Origin: Aquatica leii
Lineage: Eukaryota > Arthropoda > Insecta > Coleoptera > Lampyridae
DNA length: 64,000 bases
NCBI GenBank assembly: GCA_035610365.1
Contig: CM069435.1
Location: 17,535,123 to 17,599,122 of the forward strand
Direction of reading: 5' to 3'
Below, one piece after another: positions 1 to 55,812 of this stretch. The notes beneath the pieces were generated by a model. That model searched no databases. It saw only the letters and a list, made by a program, of their open reading frames with translations, and had not been told where the DNA came from. The position numbers and the translations under genes were made by a program. The number at the start of each line of letters is the position of its first letter. The stretch's first letter is position 1.

Positions 1-966
1 AGACACGAGGTGAGAAGATTTCTGGGGCTTGCCAGTTTCTTCAGAAGATTTGTACAGGGGTACGTAACCATTGCACGACCTCTGAGTGATTTAACACGAA
101 AGGACGTGAAGTACAATTGGACGAAACGTCACGACAAAGCTTTTCAGACGCTGAAAGGGAAATTAGTTACGTACCCAGTGATTAAATTATATAACCCTAA
201 GGCGAAAACAGAGTTACACACAGACGCGAGTTCGTTGGGGTTGGCAAGAATGATGCTACAGGAGAGGTCAGACGGTGCCACGCACCTAGTGTACGCGGTT
301 AGCAAGAAAACTACGGAAGTGGATGTTAATTATCACAGTAGCAAGTTGGAGTTGATGGCTATATCAGTTGTCAATAGACAGATTAAGAACATTTTTGTTA
401 CCAATCTACTTTGCGGTGGTGACGGATTGTATGGCGCTAATTTACCTAAACATGCAGAAAACGACAAAAAAGTATAAGGGACCGTATGTAATTACGGAGG
501 TTTTACCCGCGGATGTCTACAGAATAAATACGATCGCGGAAAACGGAAACAGAAATACTATACTATAAACGTCAGTAAGTTGAAAATCTACAGAAATGCG
601 CACGAGTTTGACGATGAAGGTGAATACATTGAACCCGAGGATCTTGACCTACATTGTGCGAGTTCAACGGACGACGACATTTCGGAACCGCACGCATCAA
701 ATGCTGAGTTGACGAACGAGAACGGAGAAACATCGGAGGGGGCGGGTACCACAACCGCAACAACCGACGAGCAAATTTGGGGACGACCAACAAGACACAA
801 GCGAAATTCGACGATTTTGTTTAAATTTGCAATCTTCAATTCAGGAGATTTGAAGTTTCAGGATTGGCCGAGTGTTATAAACTTTTTATTTTATATTTGT
901 AAGTTGAAATTGAAAGCGCGCACGAGCGACAGTCATCTTAGATATTTTGTTAAAACGTGGCGGTAG
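1..966 (+). mobile_element. Ty3/Gypsy retrotransposon relic (RT end, RNase H, then pol C-terminus)
   Basis: The first 370 bases encode the end of a Gypsy reverse transcriptase and the start of RNase H: a FLGLASFFRRF thumb-like motif, then LHTDASSLGL (the first RNase H aspartate) and YHSSKLELMA. The frame breaks near 370, and around 465 the reading passes straight to a pol C-terminal segment (YKGPYVITEVLPADVYRIN, then VSKLKIY at about 570-595) followed by an acidic tail. The rest of RNase H and nearly all of integrase are therefore missing through an internal deletion. The element enters from the left edge, so its 5' part is not visible. It is a dead copy of a family different from the Gypsy copies at 25 and 57 kb. 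The 3' LTR probably follows 966, but I cannot set its limits. Confidence 0.8.
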
Positions 967-2780
967 GTGTCCGTAAGCGCAGCCGAACAGAGGAAAATTC
1001 GGCGAACTGAAGATTGTCTAGTTAGTAAAACCAAATGTGTTCAATTATTGTTTTATTATACCATTTTTCTGGAAACGTCTACTTATTTCCAATTGAAAGT
1101 AATTTGGTAAAATTACAAGTTAAATAAAAATTAGGCGGAAGGGGGGCTAACTACTAGGCGTACGAAAAGTAGTTAACAATTAGAGAAAAGAAATGCAACA
1201 GATTGAAATTCGTTAACATGTAAAAAGTGCATTGAAGATTGGAGCATCATTACAGGTCGTTTTTCTTTATGCTGGACAACCCCCACTAGAAAGGACGGTG
1301 CGCCAGTCACTTAGTAATGAATATTTATATGTTAAGCTCGGATTTGTATCATCAGTGAATAAATCGTTATTAAACATGGTCCTTCGACACGGATAATTTA
1401 TGGGTCCTTGGTATCTATAGTTTGCTGGAGATATTATGTTATGTTAAGATGTTTGTACTGTATAAGATTTGTTCCCGGAACGTCCACTTTCCGCTGCATT
1501 CGAAGGGATTGCTGTCATTTCGTTAATGTTTGACATCAAAATATCAATAGGAGAAAATTTACTTTTCCGGTCTTTGTGGTACGCTTCGTACATGTTCTAA
1601 GTAAGTGCCCAGCGAAGTTTTTACTTCTAATCATTCACACTCATCCATGGTATAAATGGGTGTTGTATTTTCGCTGATTTTTAAAAATTTTCCTGGACTT
1701 CATATTTAATTTTCTTGTATTGTCATTAGCGGTTTCTGGATACCCACGTTATTCAATGAATGCGGAGATATTAAAACCCGTTTCGTTTATTCCTATGAGA
1801 CGTCACGCCTCGTTGATTAAAGATATCAAAACCGTCGCTAAATTAACGCAATTTTAACCGTATTGAGAGGCCCACTTACCAAAATAACATAATTAATTTG
1901 GCGGAAACTCGGCGCATTTTGTTTTCTCATTAATCGTATGAATCGAACGAGATTTACTTGTGATAACACCGTATGTTTGTGTTTGTTAAATTTCAGCAAA
2001 TTTTAGGAAATTCTGGGAAGGTGCTGCTAGCTACTTGCATGATTCGAAAAAAAACTAAATTGTAAGTACTATTATATTTCCTACCTTAGTTATCTTCATT
2101 TACGTTGTGGTACACACGACTGTACGCACATATCAGGTTGTTTTCACTATTAACTATAAAAACTTTTCTTTATGTTAACATATTATCAGACTCTGGTTCT
2201 CTTAATTATCGAGATTTGTATTTTCGTGTTATAATTTACAAAAGTAAATTTATTCTTTTGGAATGTAAAAATTAGACCGACAAGTTTAATTCTTTGTACG
2301 ACGAAGGGGGCTTACTTCAACAACTATTGTCTGTGATATTGACCTACGTTCTAGCGTTTGATCGCACCTATGTAAATGTATTTTCTCTTTTCTAAATTCT
2401 CTCAAATAGTGATAGAAATGTACAGTTGCATCGTATTGAACTTCCAAAATTTGATGTTTCCTTAAAATATCGGCCTACTTTTCTCTTACTTGTTTACCAC
2501 GTTGATACAAAACAATAATTCATTATCAAACATAGAGAAATTTCAATACCTAATTTCTACCTCGTCAAATGAACCCTTGACTTTAGGTAAAACCTTGTCT
2601 TAAGGTTCAAAATCGCTAGGGCAATTTTTTAACTTTCTGAGTACTTTGTGACCCAAGAAGTTTAATAAGACTCATCACAGAGCGCAGAGACTTGGTATTT
2701 CATGTAGTGCTTCATCAGCAGCAATCCTCTCCTTAGAGGACACATCGATTAGGTCTGCTCGTTAACAGAGTAGTTGTAAT
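967..2780. other. AT-rich stretch without a recognisable gene
   Basis: There is no convincing open frame on either strand. The first part is probably LTR remains of the adjacent Gypsy relic. The 2000-2500 part resembles 34700-35000 in several short blocks (such as TTTAGGAAATT followed by an ATGCATGA/ATTGCATA-type stretch), which may be LTR remains of the BEL/Pao family. It is intronic to TONSL if that gene continues to the left. Confidence 0.4.
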
Positions 2781-5420
2781 ATTCGGCCAGTAGGCTCGTC
2801 TGAACCCACTTTGCGCATTCCAACCACCATAATTTGTATTTGTTCGAAACTTCCAAGCGTGGTAATTCCTGAACAGCCTAAATTTAGAAACATGAACTTG
2901 GCAGATCCTGACTGGAATATTCCTGGTAATATCAATCTCCTTTTAGGTGCTGACGTATTTCCACTTATCGCTTGTAGTGGTCTTCTACGTTATAAAAACA
3001 AGAACAGCCAAACCGATGGCTCAGCTGCCATAAACACAGTTTTTGGTTTTGCTCTGTGGCTTCTAACTCTGTTACACAACCACAATCGTTTTTTGTTTCA
3101 TCAGAGCCTAGTCTTGATGACACTTTCAAGTCGTTTTGGCACGTCGAAGAAATGCCTCTCTCCAGTCGAGGATCAGCAGACAGAAAATTCGTTTGTTAGC
3201 ACACACACACTAGAGACCATTCGGGTCGTTTCGTAGTGTCGTTAACGTTTAAGAACTTGGAATCGATGCCTTCCGCATTGATTTTCACATCCGCGATGAT
3301 TAATGCGGAGTTTTTGCGGATGCAGAAGTTGCGATGAGAAATTGTGGGAAGGGTCTGCAACCTACCGTATATTCGCTGACAAACACGTCACAGCGCGTTT
3401 AGACGCGCTTACCATACGGACAAGGTTTTATTTATTTCACGTTATTATTTGAGTATTTCGTCGCGAATAACCTATTCAAAGTGAATCCACAATGCCACCA
3501 CCGGCGCAAAATGTAATTTGAACTTATTTTAAACTAGATGAGCATCTCATTTATTCACACCTAAATTAAGTATCTTATTAAAATCCGCGGATGTGAACCT
3601 AAAAGCATCTGCTTCCCATCAGCGGATGTCAAAAGTTCTGCATCCGCAACAGTCCTGAACAGAATAAAAAGTCAATCAAAGAAGTTCACTCGTCAACGTG
3701 AACCGCATCTCGAAGTCATCTCTCCGAAACAGTTCGGTTTCTGACACTTTGCTCGTAGTGGAGCATATCACCAATGATTTTGGTTGACGACAATTTAGCG
3801 AAACTGTTTTTTTCGTACGAGTCGTGTCAGCTTCATGTTTTCTGTGATACCGCACCAGTAGGTTTTACGCTTGTGATCTATTTTCGTTTTATCGATGACG
3901 CCAAGAATATCCGTATTAATCTTGTTTTATCAAGGTAGCCCCTTTAAAGATGTTATCGATTCCTCGGCTCGACTTATGCGCCGCTGTATTGTTGTCAAAA
4001 CTAGTTACCTTTGTTGTAGACACTTACAAAACTAACTATTGAAAAGATATTCGCTAGGAGTGACTCCACTGTTGCCTTAACTTGGATCGAGCTGTCACCG
4101 CATCATTGGCGCCCTTTTGTATCGAATCGCGTTAGATTCGTTCAGAAGCGATTTCCGCCAGAATACTAGCAACATGTTCGTTCCGGACAGATCCCGACTG
4201 ATCCAGCCTTCCGTGGTCTCCTACCAGAAAAAACTTGACCCTGTCTTTGATGATTTGTTATCGTTTGGAAGAGCGAACCGTCGTGTTGATGACCCAGCAA
4301 GAAAAGCATTGGGAACTTAATTTATTGGATACGTTGTCCTCCCTTCGTAAAATACAAGGTATTGTTGCTTACGTATTCCGTTTTGTAAATTCTTGGAACA
4401 AAGACCTTGTTTTGGGTGCACTTTCATCCGCAGCATTGCGTAAAGCACTTCTATTCATTTGTAACGTTGTGCATCAATTAGTATTTTCCAAAACAATTTT
4501 ATTGCTTGGCCAAGGCCAGCTCTGTTCTAATCCCATTCCAAATTATATGCATTTATGAACAATGAAGAACTTCTACGTGTTGGTGAACGCCTTCATCATT
4601 ACGAATTATCCTCGGATGCTAAGCACCCTCCTTCTCTTGCTACCTCGTTCGCATCGACTTACAGAGTTGATGATTGAATATTTTTTTCGGGTGCATTTAT
4701 ACCCCGCTTTGAAGACGTAACTTTTATTGTCACAATTTTGAATTTAATCAGAACTTCGTGCAATCAAGCATTCTCTGTCGAATTGTTTTCGTGCACGGGC
4801 ATGTGTCAGTGCCTCCCTTATGAGTGATATTCCTGCGTCTCGTGTGTCGCAAGTGAAGCCGTCCTCACGAGGCCCTTTTCTTGTGACACTAGGTCGAGTG
4901 GAAGGCGCCAAAATCTACAAAAGTTACATTTTCATATTTGTTTGCTTTGCCGTCCACTTAGAATTGATCTCAGATCTGACTACGTAGCTATTTCTTACGG
5001 CTTTCCGCCGTTTTGTTGCTCGACGGAGTCGCTGTTAGTGACATCTATAGTGACTGCGGCACTAATCGTATACTTCACTTTAATCTTCCATCCTCTCCGC
5101 ATTTTAGTGGGTTGTGGGAAGCCAGAGTTAAATCCGTCAGAACCCATCTGTCTCGTCACTTATGAAGAATTGAATACAGTCCTAATCAAAGCCGTCTATT
5201 GTACCCGACGAGTTCGGATCCCAATGATTTGTCCGTTCTTATTTCTTGAACCTTGAGCAGTTGACCGCTCCTCCTGTCTAGGATGTCACGTCCCTCCAAT
5301 TAAATCGTTTGTCACGTTGGCGATGTGTTCAGCAACAAAAATTTTGGCGTCGTTAGCACCTTCCACTATCCCCTTAGTTGATACTTTAGTTGTAATAAAG
5401 AACGAGTTAGTTCTGCCTCT
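2781..5420 (+). mobile_element. Degenerate BEL/Pao retrotransposon pol
   Basis: Pieces of a BEL/Pao polyprotein follow in the correct order but in shifting frames. At about 2880-3235 is the DUF1758-type aspartic protease region, with DPDWNIPG and LLLGADVFP, then a THTLE-like end. At about 4320-4680 is the region leading into integrase (SSLRKIQGIVAYVFRFV, then LLRVGERLHHYELS). At about 4940-5260 is the integrase core and end, with LEL-like, CGKPELN-like and LVTYEELNTVLI motifs. The reverse transcriptase between 3240 and 4100 is not readable. Stops and frameshifts occur throughout, so this is an old inactive copy. The hAT element at 5438 inserted into its 3' end. Assignment to BEL/Pao rests on remembered family motifs and is fairly secure. 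Confidence 0.75.
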
Positions 5421-5437
5421 GCAGTGGCAACAGGGTC

Positions 5438-5845
5438 CAGTGTTGTAAATAGATAATTTTTAAATTATATAGATACAGATAATTTTTTTTTTCTTGCAAG
5501 AATTATCTAGTATTAGATAATAGATAAACTATTTAAACTTTATATAGATAACAGAGATAATAGATGAAATAATCTAGGTAGTAATAACGATAGATGGAGT
5601 TCATTTGAAGAACTATATGGAATGTGGGAAATTACTGAAGAAAAACCTACATATTGTAACTTGAATTTTATGGAACACTGGATTTTTATAAATTTTATTT
5701 AAATAATTTAAATAAAAAATTATATATATATACAGATACATATAACTTATATATTTTAGATAGTATAGATACATATAAATAGATAAAAAATATGAATCTA
5801 GATTAATTTATCTATATAAATTTATATAGATAATTTACAACACTG
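5438..5845. mobile_element. hAT-type MITE with 8-bp target duplication
   Basis: The element starts CAGTGTTGTAAAT and ends with the exact reverse complement, ATTTACAACACTG. It is flanked by identical 8-bp direct repeats ACAGGGTC at 5430-5437 and 5846-5853. Terminal repeats beginning CAG and 8-bp duplications are hallmarks of hAT transposons. The 408-bp interior is made of TAGATA-rich AT sequence without coding capacity, so it is non-autonomous. It interrupts the BEL/Pao relic and is therefore younger. Its first eight terminal bases are shared with the much larger hAT element at 39616. Confidence 0.9.
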
Positions 5846-5853
5846 ACAGGGTC

Positions 5854-6819
5854 CCCTAGTAACTTTACATTAGGATAAGTAGAGTATCGTTCGTGTTGTC
5901 ACCCTCAAGACAGCGCAAGTTTTGATCAAACAACCTCTAACCAAAATTTGCTCTGTGCCTACTCCGCAGCACAAGCCTGTTAGGCTGTTAGTCAGTTGTT
6001 TAATTTTCGCGTTTAAGCATTTATAGTTTATACGTTGGGCGATTAATTTAGTTCAGTTTGATTTAATTCATTTAAAAAAAATCACGCAACTATAGTGATT
6101 TTGATGAGCGGTATGTTTTAGATTTATATTTTAATTTAAAATTTTCAGCAAAAAAATCTCCCTTTTTATAATTACATATATAATTAAAACTTAAAAAGGA
6201 ATTACTAAATTATACAATTATTTTCTTAATTCTAATAAAAACTTAAAGACAGAGAAGAAATAAAAATGATAGAAGCAATGAATAAAATATTGAGAACTGA
6301 AAGTTTACCAGACAAGTGAAATCAAGGTAGAGTTCACGTAATTTGTAAAGAACCTGTCATGTGGTATGCCGCAGTACACAAAATTGACAAGACGAAGTTT
6401 TGATTAGTGCTAAAGTGTATTGTTCAAGACAACCCAAGTATTTGATATATACGCCACTGTTTTTTGTCGTAATATAATAATTAGCGTTTTGCTACGCCAC
6501 TGTCTAAAGACAGCTCCGCCCATAGCTCCTTTAAAAAGCAAAAATGTTATCATAACCTACAATTTTATAATTTTGATTTTCAATACGTAAATTTTTTGTA
6601 CACTGTTTATATTAACTTTTTTTTAAGTATTTAAACAAACATTACAAAGGTTAGGCTATATGAATAAACAAAAACTGTGCAACTTTGCTGCTTGATTGTG
6701 CAGTCGATATTAGAAACAGGGTTCTCACCTATAAGATATGTAATCGTTCAGGAAGATTGGTGGAGAAGAGAAGAGACGTATTTAGAGCGATAAACAATAC
6801 TGTATTTTAAAACACATAC
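5854..6819. other. Intron sequence of TONSL, no gene
   Basis: There are no supported coding frames. The sequence GCTACGCCACTG at 6491-6502 reads on the minus strand as CAGTGGCGTAGC, which looks like a hAT terminus, but I found no matching opposite end or target duplication. The stretch ends at the splice donor that closes TONSL exon 6 (GT at 6819-6818, minus strand). Confidence 0.4.
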
Positions 6820-8856
6820 CCTGACAAAGCGTTCCTCCACGATCATTAACATTAGCACCCTTCTCAATTAACATTTCAACAATTTCCACAAAACCAGAAA
6901 TGCAAGCCTCGTGGATTGGTAACCAGCCACAGTTATCTCTAACGTTAACAGGATGTCCCTGATCCAACAAATGTTTAACCAGTTCATGATTCCCTTTAAT
7001 ACATGCCGTATGTAATTGCGTTTCCCCTTTATTATTCTTTCTAACACTATAGGGTTTGGAGCGTTTACGCACAGGCCTATTTTCAGCATCACTATCATCA
7101 GATACATCTATAACAAAATTGCACTATAGACAGTTTTACACAAGAAAATGAAAATACCCGTTATATCGTTAATAGAAACATCGTCACCAATGTTTGGAGT
7201 AGACTGTTCTTCTGATTCAGATTCCTCGACTAAATGACTAATTTGTTTAAGCCGATTCTCCAACATTAGTGCTTTTTCATAACTTTTAAACTTCTTCAAC
7301 AAAGGCACATATCGTGCTAACACTTTATTTTCCATTTGTTTATCTACAGTCGCTTTAGTTATAGTTAAAGCTTCATCATACGTACTTTGAATATCGGCAA
7401 TATCACGATTACTTGATTCCATGCAATCGGCAATATTCAGTAACGTATTAACTACATCTCGAGGATTTTCTCTTACAATGTTGTAATCTTCCTGAAAATA
7501 CTTAATCGCCATGTCGAATTGTTTATTATCACGATAGGTTTCTGCCAAACTTATGTAACAAGGAATGAGATCTAAACCCGATTCGTTATTGGCATTTGCA
7601 GCCTCCAGCATTTTGTGATAATACTCGATAGCGATTGAAAAATTTTTCAAACGACAAGCACCATCACCTAGTTTTTCGTATAAAGATTTTTTGATCTTAA
7701 AATTGTTGCTAGCCGTCGTTAACAAAGTATCTTCGGCTTTACACATCGCGGCAACTGTAATTAATACAACGTGAAAAAAAAAAGATGTTACTCGCATATA
7801 AAACTGTATTACCGACTTTTAGATTCTGCTCAATAACTTCACGATTACTCGAATTCGAATCTTTTAATTTGTAGGCTTTGAGTAAAACGTTTTTCGCACT
7901 GTGAAAATCGGAGAGTTTAATTAGCATGTCGGCTTTCATACATAAAGATGTACACTGAAGAGGTGTTTTATTTTTCAGTCGTCCTATAAGTATATTAATA
8001 TGATTCATACAGTAATAAAATTAATTTACCTGCAACTTTATAAGCAAGATTACATTGCTGAATGGATTCATCGTACATTTTTTTATGGTCATACAAAACA
8101 GCCAAAGCCGTGTACCCTCGAAACAATTGTTCAAACAAATCATAACTTTTACAAAGAGCGATAGATTTTTGTAACAATTCTATTCCCTTATCATAATTGC
8201 CTTTACATTCTTCGACGACTCCTAAATTAGCTAAAAGACGTGCCATTATATCCTTATGCTCGTGTTTCTTTACATCTGTTAAACTAATTTAAAAGATATT
8301 TCAAATTATTCCGATTGTAGGAATATTCTACCTTTCACAAAGTGCAAAACTTTTCCTAAATGCCTTATAAGCTGAATTCAAACTGTACGAATCCTGATTA
8401 TCCAAATAACAAGTTAAATGTATATGTCCGATAGTAGCTAGTGCCCTTTGTTCTTCTAACTTATTTTTCTGTTCTTTTGCAATATCTAAAAACCTTTCTA
8501 AATTATAAATAAAAATCTAAATCGATATCACCTAAGTATATCTGCTGATATTGTAACGCCTTATCATATTCCTGTAACTGAACATACGCCTCTCCTATAC
8601 CCCTGTTTGCTCTAGCGAAATCGAGCCTTTTCCCCATAGCTTTGTAAACCTTAGCGACTATTTCGTATTCCTTTAATGCATCTTCGTACCTTTCTTGATC
8701 AATGTACATTTGTGCTAAATCTATGCAAACAGACGCTAACGCATTCTTATCTCCATTGCAATCTGCTTTTCTCTTTCTTTTCAATAACTCTGAAAAGTGT
8801 TTATTTAAGATACCTATTTTAAACACAATTTTCCTCAACATACTTTGTTCTTGCAT
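6820..8856 (-). CDS. TONSL: Tonsoku-like protein (TONSL), N-terminal exons
   Basis: Six coding exons read on the minus strand: 8856-8532, 8485-8332, 8283-8030, 7983-7813, 7754-7158 and 7107-6820, together 596 complete codons. Introns are 46-58 bp with GT-AG ends and consistent phases. The product starts with tetratricopeptide repeats (about residues 1-440). An acidic, serine-rich linker follows (EESESEEQS, VSDDSDAEN). Then come ankyrin repeats with GETQLHTACIKGNHELVKHL, DNCGWLPIHEACISG and EKGANVNDRGG. This order and these ankyrin motifs are diagnostic of TONSL, which with MMS22L binds unmethylated new histone H4 and promotes RAD51 loading at stalled replication forks in the nucleus. The C-terminal LRR half of the family (human protein about 1380 residues) is absent: exon 6 ends at a good donor (AGG/GTATGT), and the next 6.8 kb is transposon debris. 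The gene either continues past the left edge or is truncated. Acceptor 8486 for exon 2 was preferred over 8498 because it restores a 46-bp intron and the YLDIAKEQ reading. Confidence 0.9.
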
Positions 8857-9706
8857 TATTGTCTGTTAAGAGAAAATGGTCATAACTGACATCGAAAAAC
8901 TTTAACGTTAAGTTAATAACGTGTTATATTCGGTAAATATTCTAATATTTTCTTAAATTCTTTGAATTTATAAAGCACAGAATACCGCCCTAAACTAAAC
9001 AAACTTAACTGTCAAATGGGTTAATACGCTACATCGAATATCGTTTAGACAGTTTCGTCGAATAATCTAAGGTTTATCGAAAACTCTAATACATTATTAT
9101 ACAAAATTTTTAATTGGTGTTAGTGCTAAGTAACGATTCATTACTGTAGAAACAATTGTTTTTATAACAATCAAAAATAATTTGAACTTATATCAGTAAT
9201 CTAACGCCGGTACCGTCAAAACTAAATCGATATTTACGTCACGGTTTTGCTTCGGTCAACGAGTTTTATTTAACTGTTCAAATTGTTTTCGTTTAGAACT
9301 TTAAGGGCATTTTAGTCGCTTCTTTCAATACATCACTTTTCAAGTCTGCCACGTATAATTTCAGCCGAGAAAACAATCCGAACTAAAACTTCTTATAGAA
9401 CAAATTCTCAACAAATAAAGCTAAACCACCTCCCACAAACGCCGATAGAAATTACATGATTGGCTAATTTCAATTGAGCTCGATGCTTGTAAGCACAAGT
9501 CAAATATTTGAACCTTTGATTATGTTATATATAATCAAAGATTTGAACTGTATTATGCAGCTACGTTCACTTTATTATTATATAATGTAACGAATTTTAA
9601 AATTAACTTTATTTACACGATTTAGATATAATAAACATACAAGTAATTTATATATCACCATAACTATAATAGGTATTTACCGTCCGCGCTTTTTGTTTAT
9701 GTACAC
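8857..9706. promoter_or_regulatory. TONSL upstream region, no gene
   Basis: This is 850 bp of AT-rich sequence immediately 5' of the TONSL start codon on the minus strand. It should hold the 5' UTR and promoter, but I see no distinctive TATA box, initiator or conserved site that would decide a transcription start. No open reading frame here is supported. Confidence 0.3.
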
Positions 9707-10859
9707 CAGTGGTGGCTGGCTGGTGGTCAAACATACAAGAGGGTCATTTAAAAAAAAAACGCAATTATCGCAAAAAGCATAAAAAACATTCTTATAGTAA
9801 CGCGATTAATATTTAAGATCAATTATATTTAAGATACTCGTCTATCTTTACAATTGCCAAAATGATTAATAACAAGCTCATTAAAATTTACAATGTTTTT
9901 AATGCAAGATTTTTCAATGCTTAGCATAAAAATGCGCACAATCTTTTTTGTCCCATAGTATTGCCGATTGCGTAGAACTGTTTTAATTATTTTTAATGTA
10001 GAGAAACATCGCCCACTTTCTACGGTAATCATAGGTAAAGTCAATTAATTGTTTTATTTAAAGATGTAGGTATCTATTTTGACAAACATTTTCATTGTGG
10101 TCTTTAATTGACTTTCGGCAAGCGCTGTCCAATTGTAAGCGAACACCATAATGATTAATGAATCATGTGAAATGAAATCTAACGAATCATTCATAGATTC
10201 TTTAAAATTACTATTCTTTATTTTTATATTTACTGATCTGTCGAATTTGAAGTAAATGCTGAGAACGAGCATTAAATTTAAATTCTAAACGTTATTAGCT
10301 ATTAATTTTTTAATGCTTCTTACCACCGTCATTATGAAACAACAACGATAAGTTGTCTCTTACAAATGAATATTATCCATCAACTAAGAAAATTTACTGT
10401 AATGTTTGTCAATGTGATAAGAAATGCGTATTCCAGCACCTGCTTTACGCAAAGTGCTGGGAAGATAATGGTAAATGACGTAAGTCACGTAAACATTGCA
10501 TTGAGTAGGCGGCTCCGGCTGGAGACCGCACGAAAGCATTTAAACATGTACTTATCTTCTTTTTTAACTCGCATAAAATTTTATTGTGTCTCACTCTTGA
10601 CTACAATAACTATCATTTACGATTCGGTTTCAAGATAGTATACATACGGGCACCTCTCTGGGACACCCGTACGTGTCAGCCTCGGGTAAATTCGCAAGCT
10701 TTCGTATCTGTTGCGTTTAAATTCACAATTATTTAAACGCATGAAATTCAAACGCCGATAATTTGATTTAAACGCAAATTTTCTATAATTTCAAAGTTAA
10801 TAAAATAACTTTTTTTGGAGGGTCATTGACCAAATGACGTAATAGAGAAGCCGCCGCTT
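9707..10859 (-). mobile_element. hAT transposon relic (internally decayed) with 8-bp target duplication
   Basis: Identical 8-bp repeats ATGTACAC flank the element at 9699-9706 and 10860-10867. The ends are imperfect inverted repeats: CAGTGGTGGCT on the left and AAGCGGCGGCT read inwards from the right, with a second shared block GAGGGTCATT further in. On the minus strand, 10044-9829 encodes the typical hAT C-terminal dimerisation region, including ESGRCFSTLKIIKTVLRN and MLSIEKS, of the zinc-finger MYM/TTF-type transposases. The rest of the transposase is unreadable, so the copy is dead. It separates TONSL from the 3' end of SMG1. Confidence 0.85.
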
Positions 10860-11817
10860 ATGTACACTGGTATTTATTTTCACTTGATGCACTTTTATTT
10901 ATCTTAGCACACACATTAAACACTATTTATTTAAAGCGACAAAGTCTTCTTAACACTTTCGACTCTAATTCATATTATTCCGGTATCGGAATCCAGAATA
11001 TTCTATTCTTTTCGATTGGCGTTCCAAAGTTTTCAAATATACTACAAGAACGCTTCACTAACATATATTTTGGAATGTTATTTGTGCTTTTGGTTGTTTA
11101 TTCGTTGTTATAACCATTTTGGCACTAGACACCACAAGTTTGTCAACTTTGATGTATAGTATTGGTTTCACAAAAACGCCTAATTCGTAGGAAGTGGCTT
11201 AACTTCATCTGTTGAGCATTTGAGCTATAGTAGCTCTTGAGCAAGATGAGTGTTGTTCTTTTGTTTCTAAGTTTCAGAAGTTGAAGTTTAGTATGTGTTT
11301 AATTTCACTGATTTTGTTGTTACCTCTTAATGGTTGGATGGTTTGGTACACATTGTAACAAAATAAAACTAATTTTTTAAGAGAAATGATTATTATTGTT
11401 GCTATAGCTACAAGATGAGGAATAGAAACATTTGCGTCATCTTACAATGTTTTTTGATTCAATTAAGTTTGTTGAAATATTCGTACGATAGTGGTTGTCT
11501 TCGTTAAAATTATTACGCATTTATTAAGTTCGTTTTAGCAATTAGAATTAAAAAAAAAACTTCTATTCCTCGTATGGCTACATGAAATTGAGTACAACAA
11601 AAAAATAACCCTTAAACATACCCTAGAGTAAATTAAACAAAAAAACATCCTACTCTACATATATGTTAGTAAATTACACCTAGAAATTTCAGTAGTATTA
11701 AAGAGAAAAATGAAAATAACATCTGAGTACAATATGCGAAATTTACGCGTTAAAGCGTAAAACAATGACAAAGCAATTTTTTTAAAGAAAATATTAAAAT
11801 ATAAGACCATAAAGAGG

Positions 11818-11866
11818 ACCGCGTTTAAGGTCGTCGATCACAGTGTGATCGTCTATTAAACGCGGT
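11818..11866. repeat. 49-bp two-tier palindrome
   Basis: The outer arms are ACCGCGTTTAA (11818-11828) and its exact complement TTAAACGCGGT (11856-11866). The inner arms are CGATCACA (11835-11842) and TGTGATCG (11844-11851), separated by one base. Together they could fold into a hairpin with a small internal loop. It lies about 490 bp downstream of the SMG1 stop codon. Confidence 0.7.
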
Positions 11867-12237
11867 TAGTACCACATATTGCTTGTTTTTGGTACGTATA
11901 AAATTTCAGTATTTTTCCAAACACCATTGGTCTTCAAAGTGATAAAGACATAATTTTTCAATAATTTAACTGCAAATGCAGCTCATGTCAAATCTGACAA
12001 AATAGGATTACCGTCGACAATTAAAATACAGCAGCTTACTTCAACATGTACATCACGATGTAGTTGACTAGTTTTACTGATATTGCAAAAACTATTAAGC
12101 CTCTTTTGGTCACTGCTTTTTATTAACTAAAACCTTTTACAGATTGGTACCAATCCCATTACAAACTAAAAATTTGAAGGCTACTGTTACGTTTTCTTGC
12201 AAGAGCAATAAAACTAAGCGACTTGGGACTTCGCGAC

Positions 12238-12243
12238 TTTATT
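12238..12243 (-). terminator. Candidate SMG1 polyadenylation signal
   Basis: AATAAA on the minus strand, 113 nt past the SMG1 stop codon. It is the first canonical hexamer downstream of the stop. No transcript evidence is available. Confidence 0.5.
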
Positions 12244-12355
12244 TTAAAGTTAAAGATGGCGCCTATGCTGCTTACGGACGGCCGCCCTAGCGTGCAGTAG
12301 CTCTCTACTGTTACTGAAGGGAGATCCAGGCAGGGTTTCTGCCACACATAACCTC

Positions 12356-55812
<43,457 letters not shown>

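Larger units (their letters stand above)
10868..12355. other. Intergenic region and SMG1 3' UTR
   Basis: No gene is supported here. The right part is the SMG1 3' UTR on the minus strand. The only notable structure is the imperfect palindrome at 11818-11866. The rest is plain AT-rich sequence with poly-A/T runs. Confidence 0.5.

Noticed and set aside
6491..6502. Possible hAT terminus CAGTGGCGTAGC (minus strand)
   Set aside because: No partner end or 8-bp duplication could be found.
8498..8531. 34-bp intron between TONSL exons 1 and 2
   Set aside because: An alternative acceptor at 8486 gives a 46-bp intron like the neighbours and a better family match.
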